64,000 bases of DNA from Glycine soja (taxonomy: Eukaryota > Streptophyta > Magnoliopsida > Fabales > Fabaceae), in assembly GCF_004193775.1 (NCBI RefSeq), contig NC_041003.1, positions 47,539,611 to 47,603,610 on the forward strand. Reading direction: 5' to 3'. A model generated the notes under the pieces. The model searched no databases and was not told where the DNA came from. It saw only the letters and a list, made by a program, of their open reading frames with translations. The translations under genes were made by a program, and so were the position numbers. Below are positions 1 to 10,478 of the stretch, piece by piece (positions within the stretch are counted from its first letter, which is position 1; each line of letters opens with the position of its first letter).

Positions 1-673
1 AATATGCATCCTTTCGACTCTCTTTTTTATAGAATTTTTACTTCCTGTCTGTGTTCTTTCTTTATTTCTTTTTTTCCTTCTCTTTATTATTTTTCTCTTT
101 TAACCTTGCACTAAAGCACTGTATTTTATTAGACTTTTTTTTTTGTCTATGTATCTTATTTTATTTTTATTAGACTTGAACTTTAAATATTTTATTTTTA
201 TTAGACTTGAACTTTAAAGAAGAATTTGATTTTAATTTCCACATTGTTCTAGTAGGCAGTAGCATGCATTTTCCATTGTCTGCGAAAATTGCCAATGACA
301 ACAGTACCATCACTCACATAGTCACGTGGACATAATCTCATATATATCTACCCATAGTACAATCAACAGTATAATCACTTGCACATTGTTCTAGAAGACT
401 AGAACCATGTATTTCATATTGTGCGAACCTTTCCTTTAACTTTGCCACATAGTACAGAAGAGGGTGTGGTGTTGTAATTGCAGGTTAATTCATAAGGATC
501 ATTTTCTCCTTTAAGATATATACATTGAGCATGTTAATTTTAGAAAATGTGTAACGCAATGGATGATGCATTCTCCAAACGCTTCAATTCCTGGCTTCCT
601 GTGTAACAGATAAACCAACAAAGCTTTTCAACTAAAACTAAGTTAAAATTTGCTGATGCAACACAACAAACTC
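1..673. other. AT-rich upstream flank, no gene seen
   Basis: No open frame with splice sites or recognisable protein similarity is visible on either strand. The stretch is pyrimidine-rich at its left end and probably belongs to distal upstream DNA of the transporter gene at 1243. Confidence 0.5.
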
Positions 674-676
674 TTA

Positions 677-797
677 GTGTGTGTTTGGTTTATCATTAGA
701 TTGAATGGACATACATTCTCATGCACGTCTTGTGAGAAGTAGGAATTCATAGCTTTTGATTCAACGGCCGTTTGGAAACGGTAAATCAAACACACAC
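677..797. mobile_element. Tourist/PIF-like MITE, 121 bp
   Basis: The left end reads GTGTGTGTTTGGTTTATC. The reverse complement of the right end reads GTGTGTGTTTGATTTACC, so 16 of 18 terminal bases match as an inverted repeat. The trinucleotide TTA flanks both sides (674-676 and 798-800), which is the target duplication of PIF/Harbinger (Tourist) elements. It has no coding capacity and must have been moved by a transposase made elsewhere. It lies about 200 bp upstream of the putative TATA box of the transporter gene and may carry or disrupt regulatory sequence (inference). Confidence 0.7.
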
Positions 798-1003
798 TTA
801 ATTGTTAGTTCATCATGGTAATTACTTGATAGAGCAAAAGGAGCAGAAGAACATGGATTTGTACACGGTTTTCTTTTTCCAGTTGCTCATTATGACTGTG
901 ACTTTGTGATGGCAAATTAGGAGTGCCTATACTGTTCCATCACTTTCACAAGATGTTGTTTTCATTAGGCTAGTACGGTCTTCTGAAGCCACACAACAAT
1001 AGC

Positions 1004-1010
1004 CTATAAA
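1004..1010 (+). promoter_or_regulatory. Putative TATA box of the NPF transporter gene
   Basis: The sequence CTATAAAA in an otherwise mixed-composition stretch lies about 235 bp before the inferred start codon at 1243, leaving room for an ordinary plant 5' leader. Position and motif are the only evidence. Confidence 0.4.
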
Positions 1011-1242
1011 ACTCCAAAGCAAGCGGACACAAACTTTGCAGTTCAGCATTTCAGGCCACTCATCTTCTCATCAGGTGGACCTATTACAAACTAGTTCCTA
1101 TCAAACTTGTCCTTGGCAATTGGCATGACATAGTTAACTTTGCATTTGCCCACCACTTTCTATATTTTGCAACTCTTGGAGCTGAAACACTCACACTTCA
1201 GCAAAACTCTCCTCAGTTATCCCTCCAACCGAAAGATAAAAC

Positions 1243-4200
1243 ATGGTGTTACTTCATTTTCAAGAACCCTTTTGATTGTTCAAAGCTTACTTATATACTT
1301 TGTTGATGCCTTAATGATTTTTCATTTTTGCTTTGCTCTTGTGCTATTTTCTAGGTTCTAGTTGCAAGTCATGGCGAGGAGGAAAAAGGGGCAGAAGGCA
1401 TTGCTACTGTTGATTTTCGAGGTCACCCTGTGGACAAGACAAAAACTGGAGGATGGCTAGCAGCAGGGCTCATCTTAGGTTCATATTCATATCAATCCAT
1501 AGAAATTTTAGTCATGTTTTCATGGTTGAACCAAAGGGCTCTTTAATTTGGCTCCAACACATACTTTTTTCTTTTATTTTTTTTTATGTAGGTACTGAAT
1601 TGGCAGAAAGAATATGTGTGATGGGTATAAGCATGAACTTAGTGACCTACTTGGTTGGAGTTTTGAATCTCCCTTCAGCTGATTCTGCCACCATAGTTAC
1701 CAATGTCATGGGAACTCTCAACCTTCTTGGCCTTCTTGGTGGCTTCATAGCTGATGCTAAACTTGGCAGATACTTAACTGTTGCCATATCTGCAATCATA
1801 GCTGCTTTGGTATGTTGAAAAGCTTTGCATATTTAGATATATTCAATACTCAATTCTCTCATTTCTTTTGGCTTTTAAGCACACTAAGGCAACCAATTTC
1901 TCCCTTCCCTCTAGGGAAAGCGATTTTCAATTGGAAATAAGTGCAAATAACATAAATTTCGAGTTTAATTTTTATGCACTGTCAATCAATAAGAAACCAG
2001 GAAAGAAACCATCATTGATAACACTTGTAAGGTAGATATGGTAAAAGTCAATAAACTTATTATACGATTTGTAATTGGATAACATGTAATAAGTACATAC
2101 ACTATTTACTCTAACATATTACTAGTTTTCTTGTCACTTGTCTCTTGGACCAGGGGGTGTGTTTGTTAACTGTGGCTACTACCATTCCTGGCATGAGGCC
2201 TCCTGTATGCAGCAGTGTCAGAAAACAACACCATGAATGCATTCAGGCCAGTGGAAAACAATTGGCTTTGCTATTTGTAGCACTTTACACAGTAGCAGTG
2301 GGTGGTGGAGGAATAAAATCCAATGTCTCAGGTTTTGGATCAGATCAGTTTGATACAACAGACCCCAAGGAGGAAAGGAGGATGGTGTTTTTCTTCAACA
2401 GGTTCTACTTCTTCATCAGCATAGGGTCCTTGTTCTCTGTGGTGGTGCTGGTGTATGTGCAAGACAACATAGGAAGAGGGTGGGGTTATGGAATTTCAGC
2501 AGGGACAATGGTGATTGCTGTTGCTGTTTTGCTTTGTGGCACCCCATTTTATAGATTCAAGAGGCCACAAGGAAGCCCCTTAACTGTTATTTGGAGAGTG
2601 CTGTTTTTGGCTTGGAAGAAGAGGAGCCTTCCTAATCCTTCACAACACTCCTTTCTCAATGGTTATCTTGAAGCTAAGGTCCCACATACTCAGAGGTTCA
2701 GGTAAATTTTCTGATTTTCTCAAATGTCTGTTTAGTATGCGGGAGTGAGAATAAAAAATGAGTGAAAAAAAAAGTAAAATTTGGTGAGACTCATTTTTAT
2801 TTTTTATTTTAATTCAAAATTTTTATCTTTTTTATTTCACTCTACCAAACATATTAGTTCTCAAAATTTTTTAAAAAATCTATTTTTTAAAAGTGTAATT
2901 TATTAATTATATTAGTCTAAAATTAAGGTGAACATATTATCATAAGTTTATTGATAAAAAGCTATTAACATATGTTTTTTTTATCGGCTTAAATCCAATC
3001 CGTATGGTAAAATTATAAAGACAAATATCATACCAATTATGTTTAAAGATTAAAATAACAATAAGTAATTAGGTTTAAAGAAGTAATTTAAATTTTGAGG
3101 ATTTATTTAAAATTTCTTAATTTTAAGAACTAATATGATAATTTTATACTTCATGTACCAAAATGGTAATTTAGTCTTAATTTATGCTGGATTGTCTTTT
3201 GGGTCAATTATTGCACAGAAATTTCAAAAGATTTTCTCATTTTTTTTTGTGGATTACTTTCACGGGATTACTATTTCTATTACTATCTGGGACAACATAA
3301 GTGTTTGTATTGTCTATAGAAAAGGACAAAGTTTACGTTTGATTGAACAGTCCGTCAAAAAAGGAATTTTGGAAACGAAAATAAAATAAAATAAAGGCAC
3401 AGCCTCTGCTGGAATAGTATTTTGCCATTTTTTAAAAAATTAATTATGTAAAGTGATTTTTGCAAACTGTTTAAAAAAAGCAAAAACAAAAAAAGTTTGG
3501 TTTGAGAGTATATGGTTCTGACAATGAGCACATATTTTCCTCTTGACCCATCTTTGTCACCTGCGAGAAATAGAAATGATACATAGATCTCACTCACTCA
3601 CTCACTCGAATCACAATGGAAACGTTAGATCTATTTTTTCCAGCGACACACTACTCTGTAGTCCACTTAGATCACAAACCTTTTAAGTTTTAAACAATCA
3701 CTTCGTAAAAATTAGTTTTGAATGTAATTAATTCTGAAGTTGAGGAATTTATGTTTAAATGTTTTTTATTAAAAATAAGTTATTAATAGTGAAATTCAAC
3801 GAAAACTGTTTTTTTTTTATCTAATATATGGAAGCTACCTAAAATTATTTTAGTTCAAAATTAATATTAGACCAAAATTAATTTTTCAACTTGAGATGGA
3901 TTAAATATAAATATTTATTTAAAATCAATAATGAGATATTAATGTTTTTTAATGGTCCAACATGGCATATTGCTTTGGGTGTTAGGCCTTCCACATGTCA
4001 TATATGGAGCATGCATGTCAATTTACAAAAAAAAAAAACTTTAGAAAATAAAATATAATAATAACATTTAATTGAGCATTTAAATGTTAAAACTGACAGA
4101 ATATATATAAAATAAATTATGAAGTTGTTAAAAAAATCCCGTGAGTATTTTTTAGTTAATCTTTGCACATATCTTCTAATATTTTATTTTTGATATAACA

Positions 4201-5712
4201 AATAATACTGATAAGGTTTAAACATACTTTTTTTAATTTTATATAGATTACCTAAAATCTTTACCAGTAGGCTGATCCTATTAGATTGATTTTCTAATGT
4301 GTATTCTACTCATTAAAAGAGACAGATCCTTTACTGCACATTATAACCAAAAAAAATGTAGTACACTCCACACTATAGCATAGTTTCGTGAATTTCGTTG
4401 AAACTTGATCTTTTGACCATATGTCCTATAAATCTTTCAGAATTTTTCATCATTGTTACGAAACTTCTTGTAAACAAATTGTAACTACCGATGGCAAATA
4501 AGGCATGATTTTGCATGACAAATTATATAATTTGAACCATTTAAACAAAGATAAAAGATAAAAAAAATATCTTGCATTAGATTGAATTATTAGTATTATA
4601 TGATTTTAATTTGATATCATCTTGAATCAACATGTGTACATAGCAATGAATTGATTATTCGGTGAAAACACAAGGAACGAGTTATAGTAAAAATGTCATT
4701 CATATCCTAGGCAAATAGTAAACCGAAAGAAATATTCAGGGAAATCAGGAAATGCCTATCACCTAGGTTTGAAATTAAATATCAAGGAATTCACATAAGC
4801 TAACAGGTATTTTCACTGCTTTGAATTTGTTCTGATAGGTTCCTTGACAAAGCTGCAATCCTAGATGAGAACTGCTCAAAGGATGAAAACAAGGAAAATC
4901 CATGGATAGTTTCCACAGTGACTCAGGTTGAGGAGGTTAAAATGGTACTCAAGCTCCTTCCTATTTGGTCTACATGTATCCTCTTCTGGACAATCTATTC
5001 TCAAATGAACACCTTCACCATTGAGCAAGCTACATTCATGAATCGAAAAGTTGGATCTCTAGTTGTCCCAGCAGGATCTCTATCAGCTTTTCTCATCATT
5101 ACCATTCTCCTCTTTACTTCCCTAAATGAGAAACTCACTGTGCCCTTAGCTCGGAAACTCACGGACAATGTCCAAGGGCTCACAAGTCTTCAGAGGGTTG
5201 GAATTGGACTCGTTTTCTCCAGTGTTGCCATGGCAGTTGCTGCAATTGTTGAGAAAGAAAGGAGGGTGAATGCAGTAAAAAATAATACTACAATAAGTGC
5301 TTTTTGGCTGGTCCCTCAATTTTTTCTAGTGGGTGCAGGGGAAGCATTTGCCTATGTTGGACAACTAGAATTTTTCATTAGGGAGGCACCAGAGAGAATG
5401 AAATCTATGAGCACTGGACTTTTCCTATCTACACTTTCAATGGGTTATTTTGTCAGTAGCTTATTGGTGGCAATCGTGGACAAAGCAAGTAAGAAAAGAT
5501 GGCTAAGAAGCAATCTGAACAAGGGCAGGCTAGATTACTTCTATTGGTTGCTCGCAGTGCTGGGAGTACAGAATTTCATATTTTTTCTGGTCTTAGCAAT
5601 GAGGCATCAGTACAAAGTTCAGCACAGCACAAAGCCTAATGACAGTGCAGAAAAAGAGCTTGTGAGTGCAAATGATGTGAAAGTTGGAGTTGGTGGAAAG
5701 GAAGAAGCATAA
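1243..5712 (+). CDS. NPF6.4: NPF6-type nitrate/peptide transporter (NRT1.3-like)
   Basis: Proton-coupled plasma-membrane transporter of the NPF (NRT1/PTR) family. Closest in memory are Arabidopsis NPF6.4/NRT1.3 and Medicago NRT1.3. Exons are 1243-1245, 1355-1478, 1592-1809, 2154-2701 and 4839-5712; phases close and give 588 residues, normal for the family. The first coding exon holds only the ATG, spliced onto a frame starting V-L-V-A-S-H; the ATG at 1371 is out of frame. The family ExxER motif is at residues 45-49 (ELAER) in helix 1. The GRYLT context of the NRT1.1 phosphosite is kept (Thr105). The position of the NRT1.1 nitrate-binding His356 is Tyr (FWTIYSQ), as I recall for NRT1.3 proteins, so nitrate handling may differ. 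The long intron 2702-4838 splits the cytosolic loop region. Substrate is inferred from family and untested. Confidence 0.93.
2729..2853. repeat. Possible small MITE in the last intron of the transporter
   Basis: The left end (TGTTTAGTATGCGGGAGTGA) and the reverse complement of the right end (TGTTTGGTAGAGTGAAATAA) look like a degraded terminal inverted repeat about 125 bp apart. No clean target duplication was found, so the class is not assigned. Confidence 0.4.
2854..4838. other. Remainder of the long transporter intron
   Basis: About 2 kb of AT-rich intron. A TCACTCAC tandem run lies near 3588-3606. No exon-like segment is seen on either strand. The intron ends with the acceptor TCTGATAG before 4839. 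Confidence 0.6.
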
Positions 5713-6151
5713 GATATAGTCTTTAAATCTCATTTTGTGTGGCCCAATATATAGTGTGCAAGAACAAAACATTATGCCCCAAATTTGTTAATTTTTGGGT
5801 GTTTCGTCGACCTCATTTAACGAGGACAATTGTGATGTACTATTAAGTATTGACTGGTATAAAAACAGACAAACTACAGTGAGTTGTTTCCAAAAGAGAA
5901 AAGGAAATTATGGAATAAATTATAAATATTCCCAAACTAGATATAAATAAATGAACCACTTGATAACCAGGTCATGAGCAGAGGCCTGAATTTGACTAAT
6001 GTTATGAGTAGAAAACACTACAGAATCATAGAATCAAACTACGACATGATCTTCAAAGCAAAATTTTGTCCATTTGATACCAAAGCTTTAAACAATGGCA
6101 TTGGATAGTTCTAGTAGCAAGAAGATAATATCTTTAAGAATGCAGAAGACT
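5713..6151. other. Convergent 3' flanks of transporter and uL30 genes
   Basis: The two genes end facing each other, so this stretch should hold both 3' untranslated regions and polyadenylation signals. No further gene is visible. Confidence 0.5.
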
Positions 6152-6568
6152 TTATAAAGCATCAGTAACCGAGGGAGGTTTGTGACTTATGACAAATGGA
6201 GACCGAAGAGCTCTGTGTGCTTCCTCCTTCTGCTTGCGTGCCTTGTACATTTCCTCTGTCTCGATAACAACTAACCTCTTGACCTATATTAATTACAAAG
6301 CTTACCAATGTCAGTATACAAGGAGACAAGTAATTTCAAGCAGCAAAATGGACTTGGGTAGAGCTTTTGCTAAAACCTGTTGGAGCATTCCCCTAACTGT
6401 AGGTGTGTTCCATCGCATGACAGTTCGATTGCATTTGCGCAAGCGAAGTGCTTCCAAAGTGCGCCTATGGAGCCTCCTGGTCCCTGGAATACCCCTCACC
6501 AGAGTTATATAGATATTGGGGCTCCAAGCAATTGGCACACAGGCCTTGTATGCCTTGAACGCATTCAT
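6152..6568 (-). CDS. Mitochondrial-type ribosomal protein uL30 (L30 family)
   Basis: Small large-subunit ribosomal protein matching the plant L30 family (Arabidopsis At5g55140 in memory, about 109 residues), expected in the mitochondrial ribosome. Coding exons on the minus strand are 6568-6377 and 6283-6152, joined from CAG|gttttag to TATAG|GTC; the product is 107 residues. The N-terminal half has the bacterial-type L30 core: an ITLVRG strand, then a Lys/Arg-rich patch (GTRRLHRRTLEALRL) and a WNTPTVRGMLQQV segment. The second exon adds a basic tail ending PPSVTDAL. There is no obvious cleavable presequence, which is common in this family. The start is the only Met before the L30 core. A leader intron of roughly 0.8 kb, carrying a MITE, separates the start from a 5' exon near 7391-7490. 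Confidence 0.9.
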
Positions 6569-6829
6569 GCCTTCAGCTTGAAGTCAGAACAGCATTAAGA
6601 AAAAAAATCAAGTTAATATGTTTTTCATACTCTAACTAGATACCAAAAGAAACAACTTGATGCAAGCAGAACAGAAAATCTTACCTTGAATAACTCACAT
6701 TGAAGAAACCAGTTAGAGAGTGACAAAAGTATATGCAAATAAAGTAGTGAAGGAAAGATAAGCAGGCATTTATAAAACCTCCTTGCTATTGAAACGAGAA
6801 CAGATTAAAGAAGATGATAATAAAAGATT

Positions 6830-7100
6830 GAGTAAATTACACAGACACTCCCCTAAGATTGCTTGAGATTGCACATAACAAAACTCTCTTCTTTTATTTT
6901 ATTTTTAAAATTTAAAGCAACCACCTAAAAGGGGTACACCGTGTAATGTTTTCAAACAATTAAGTGAGTCAATGTAATGTATAAGAGGTATCAGTGTAAT
7001 GTTCTTCAAACAATTAAGAGGGTTTAGTGTAAGGGTAAAAAACAGAAGGAAATCGGGAGAAAATTGGTGAAACCTCAGGAGGTGTCAATGTAATTTACTC
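6830..7100. mobile_element. Mutator-like MITE with 9-bp target duplication
   Basis: The left end GAGTAAATTACACAGACACT and the reverse complement of the right end GAGTAAATTACATTGACACC form an imperfect terminal inverted repeat of about 28 bp. The nonamer TAAAAGATT is perfectly duplicated at 6821-6829 and 7101-7109. A 9-bp duplication with G/C-ended termini is typical of Mutator-like elements. At 271 bp it cannot encode a transposase. It sits in the leader intron of the uL30 gene, where it would be spliced out. Confidence 0.85.
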
Positions 7101-7390
7101 TAAAAGATTTGTACAATGACATTAGCTCAGGCATTTCATCAAGCAAGTGGTAGGCAAATATGCAAGTTAGATAAATCACAAGAGCTGTTAGAACCCGGCC
7201 AACACAGGTTATCATTTATCAACTGCGATTCAACGTGATAAAGGAAGACTCAATCATCGATACAAACTAAAACATGATTGCAAATTGGAACCAACAAAGG
7301 GAATGAACTACTCAAACAACTAACAAACTAACTAAATGTCAAGTTGTGAATAGATTCAGATTAAGAACCAAAAAGAGAGAAAGGATTACC

Positions 7391-7500
7391 GTAACGCGTG
7401 CGTGAGCGAAGAACGATCACCGGAAAGGTTATCGGCGGGAAGGATATGCGGACACCACTGACGGAAGTGTTTCGCTCTGTTACAAAAATTAGAAACCCCT
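7391..7500 (-). other. Likely 5' leader exon and promoter-proximal region of uL30 gene
   Basis: On the minus strand, GC-richer sequence ends with a good donor (ACG|gtaatcc at about 7391). An AAACCCCTAA telo-box-like motif lies just upstream near 7490, an element common before plant ribosomal protein genes. The transcription start cannot be fixed. Confidence 0.5.
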
Positions 7501-9136
7501 AACGCACCCAATCAACAAAACGCACAGTTTAGAAATTTGAGCTATGGGTTTGGGTTTGAATGACCTGGGTCGGGTCGGGTCATATTATTTGAAATTATTT
7601 ACAGATTTCGAAGGGAAAATAATATTTTTTTTTCTTAAAAAATGTTTTTCAATAATTTATAATTTTATATAATGAAATAGCCTATGATATTTTCTCAACA
7701 GTTTTTTCCCTTTCTAACTCGTTATTCCTAAAATATTTCAAAATTTTCGAACAATTTTTTTCCTTTCAGCTTTATACATATCTTTTTCGCAATATATTAA
7801 GAAAATTTTTATGAACACTAAGGACTACACTTTATAAGATATTTTCTGTTAATTTTTTTTTACTACTTGAAAAACCTACTTGTTTAACTGTAAATAAACT
7901 ATTTTTTTTAATTTCTTAAAGATTTATAATATTTTTTGAAATTTAAAGTAATATTTTTTAAAATATTTATTTTTAATTTTTTTATATTTTATCATCAATA
8001 TATTTATCTAATTTTATGATTATCCTTTTTCAAATAAATTATTTTATTATTTTTTTTATTTTATACTTTTCAATTACTTCAACAACTAATTTTACTAAAT
8101 AGTTATAGTTTAATAAGTTAATTTTTCAATTTTTAACTAATTGTTGAACTTTTAGTTAGTCTTTGAGTTTTCAATTAATTATACTAAAAATAACCTAAAA
8201 AATAACTAATGTATAATAACTTGAAGATTATATATATATAATAATAGTAGGAAATTTATGAAAACGCTGCCTTGATGTACAATTTATTGTAGAATTTTGT
8301 AGTGTTTTATAAATTTGGACACTAAGCATTTCAATTAAGTATTGAAGCATGTTTTCTCATTTAAAGAAGCATTTTTATTACAATTATAAATATTATAACT
8401 TTTAATATAATGAAAATTTGAATTTTTATTTTTTCAAATTTATTAATCTTTTTATAATTTTAACCGAACAATTTTAACAATTGGATCGATCTCTCAAAAT
8501 TGTATTATAATATTATTTTATATGTTCATAATAAATATAACTAAATATTGCTCGTACGTACCCACAACATTTCTAACACAAACAAAATATATTGCACATA
8601 ATATGAATCAAGAAATTTTTCGACAAATGATAATTATAATTATATACAAGTACAACTGATGTGTTCATCACCGTTGCTTAACCTAAGTGATGTGGGAAAA
8701 TATGAGTATATATAATACAATATGTTGTTAAAAAAAATAACAATGAAGTCCTTTGCTTGATGAATCAATACAATGTAGGTTTCTTTCCAGTAAATTCACT
8801 TTTTTTTTTATCATTTTTCAGTACATTCATATATGCATTTACGTATGTATTAAAACAAATTATATTCATTAAATTAGGAAACTACACATACACGACATCT
8901 CTAGTGATCTGCACAAACAGTGTAGATAATAGAGTATATAGCTAGTTAGATTCCCGCTCACTTAGAGTTACAGATTGCAGTTCAGGGATAATAAGGTAGA
9001 ATTTTCATCCTGCTTTCTACAATTTTAAAGTAAAACATGCATCAATGACATTATAGCAACTTGGGTACCTAGGCAACTTAAAAAAAGATAGGGTTTTCGG
9101 CTCAGCTTTTGGATATTCTAGTGGTAGAGGATTGAG
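7501..9136. other. AT-rich intergenic stretch
   Basis: A short GGGTC tandem run occurs near 7566-7580, probably in the uL30 promoter. The rest is AT-rich low-complexity sequence with no gene seen; its right end should include the 3' untranslated region of the KNOX gene. Confidence 0.5.
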
Positions 9137-10413
9137 TTAAAGAAGCATAGGCATGCTATCCATGGGAAATGGCTTGCACATAACATTTTCCATGTAGTAG
9201 TTAGTTGCATCCATCACGGCAAATTGCATATCCTCAGAAGGCTTCCAATGGCGTTTTCTCTGATTGATGAACCAGTTGTTGATCTGTTTCATATCTAGGC
9301 CTGTGGATTCTGCAAGTGCCTGCTTTTGAGATTCCTACATGTTCATCCAATCACATTCACCATTGCCCATAACGTAAGATTAGTAATCGGATATATATAA
9401 AACAAAACTTATGAATTAATGCACAATTGGCTGTTGATACCAACATACTAACAATTAATTTAACGTTTCAGTATTGCAATTCATATTAATTACCAGGATT
9501 TTCTAATTAATACTAAAGCTATAGCACCATCAAATGTTTCTATATTTTGGTGAAAATATTAAGAAAACAAGGTATTGTAATGAAAGTATGAATATTTATC
9601 AAAATATATGCTAAAATATTGTGAAGGATAGTCTAAACTGTAAAGAGAAGTGCTAGCACTAACACCACACTCTACAATACACTCTCTCTGCTATTTAAAA
9701 ATACAAAATCATAATGAGATTCATTAAGTATGAAATGTAACGCACAAAATTTTGTGATTTTTAATAAATTTCAGCAAATAATTAATAAAGAGTTTGTTAA
9801 AATTAAAAAGGATGTAACTAGCATTTCTCTAGTATGCATGGTTTATAAAGGATATAGAATTTTAGTTACCGAAGGGTATGGCCATTTATAATGCCTGTTC
9901 CACCAATCAAGTAGCTGTTGCCGAGCTTCCTTTGGCAACTTTCCATTCTTTTTCTTCTTCAAAAATTCCTTCTTGAGGCTCCCTAGATATCCACTATACT
10001 TGCGCAAAAGCTGGACTTTGAGTTCCCGGTCTTCAGCTTGAGAATCTAGGTTGTTTTCATGAACATCAACCTCATTCTTTGAAGATGTTTCACTTTGACC
10101 TTCAAATTGCCACAACAAAATGGAATAATTAAAAGTTATCCGTAAAAACAATATTCATGCAGACAAATATACAACAGGAAAATATTGACATCATAAAATT
10201 GCATGTCAGTTATAACTATTGACATGTAATCCAGAAATACTATTAAATAAACATAATATATCAAATAATTCTAAATCCTACTAATCCCCTTACTAGATAA
10301 AGAAAGTATTGACTTTTTTATATTTCTAAGAAATTAAATAACTTTAATTATTCATTTAATTAATACAATTTTCATAAAGTACTAATTAGAGGATTAGTAG
10401 AATAATATGATAA

Positions 10414-10478
<65 letters not shown>

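Noticed and set aside
1371..1460. ATG at 1371 as transporter start
   Set aside because: It is out of frame with the conserved transporter sequence and hits a stop at the GGCTAG site; the one-codon exon at 1243 gives a normal family N-terminus.
3585..3606. CACTCACTCACTC run as a possible CRISPR or satellite
   Set aside because: It is a short simple-sequence tract; no spaced direct-repeat array exists anywhere in the window.
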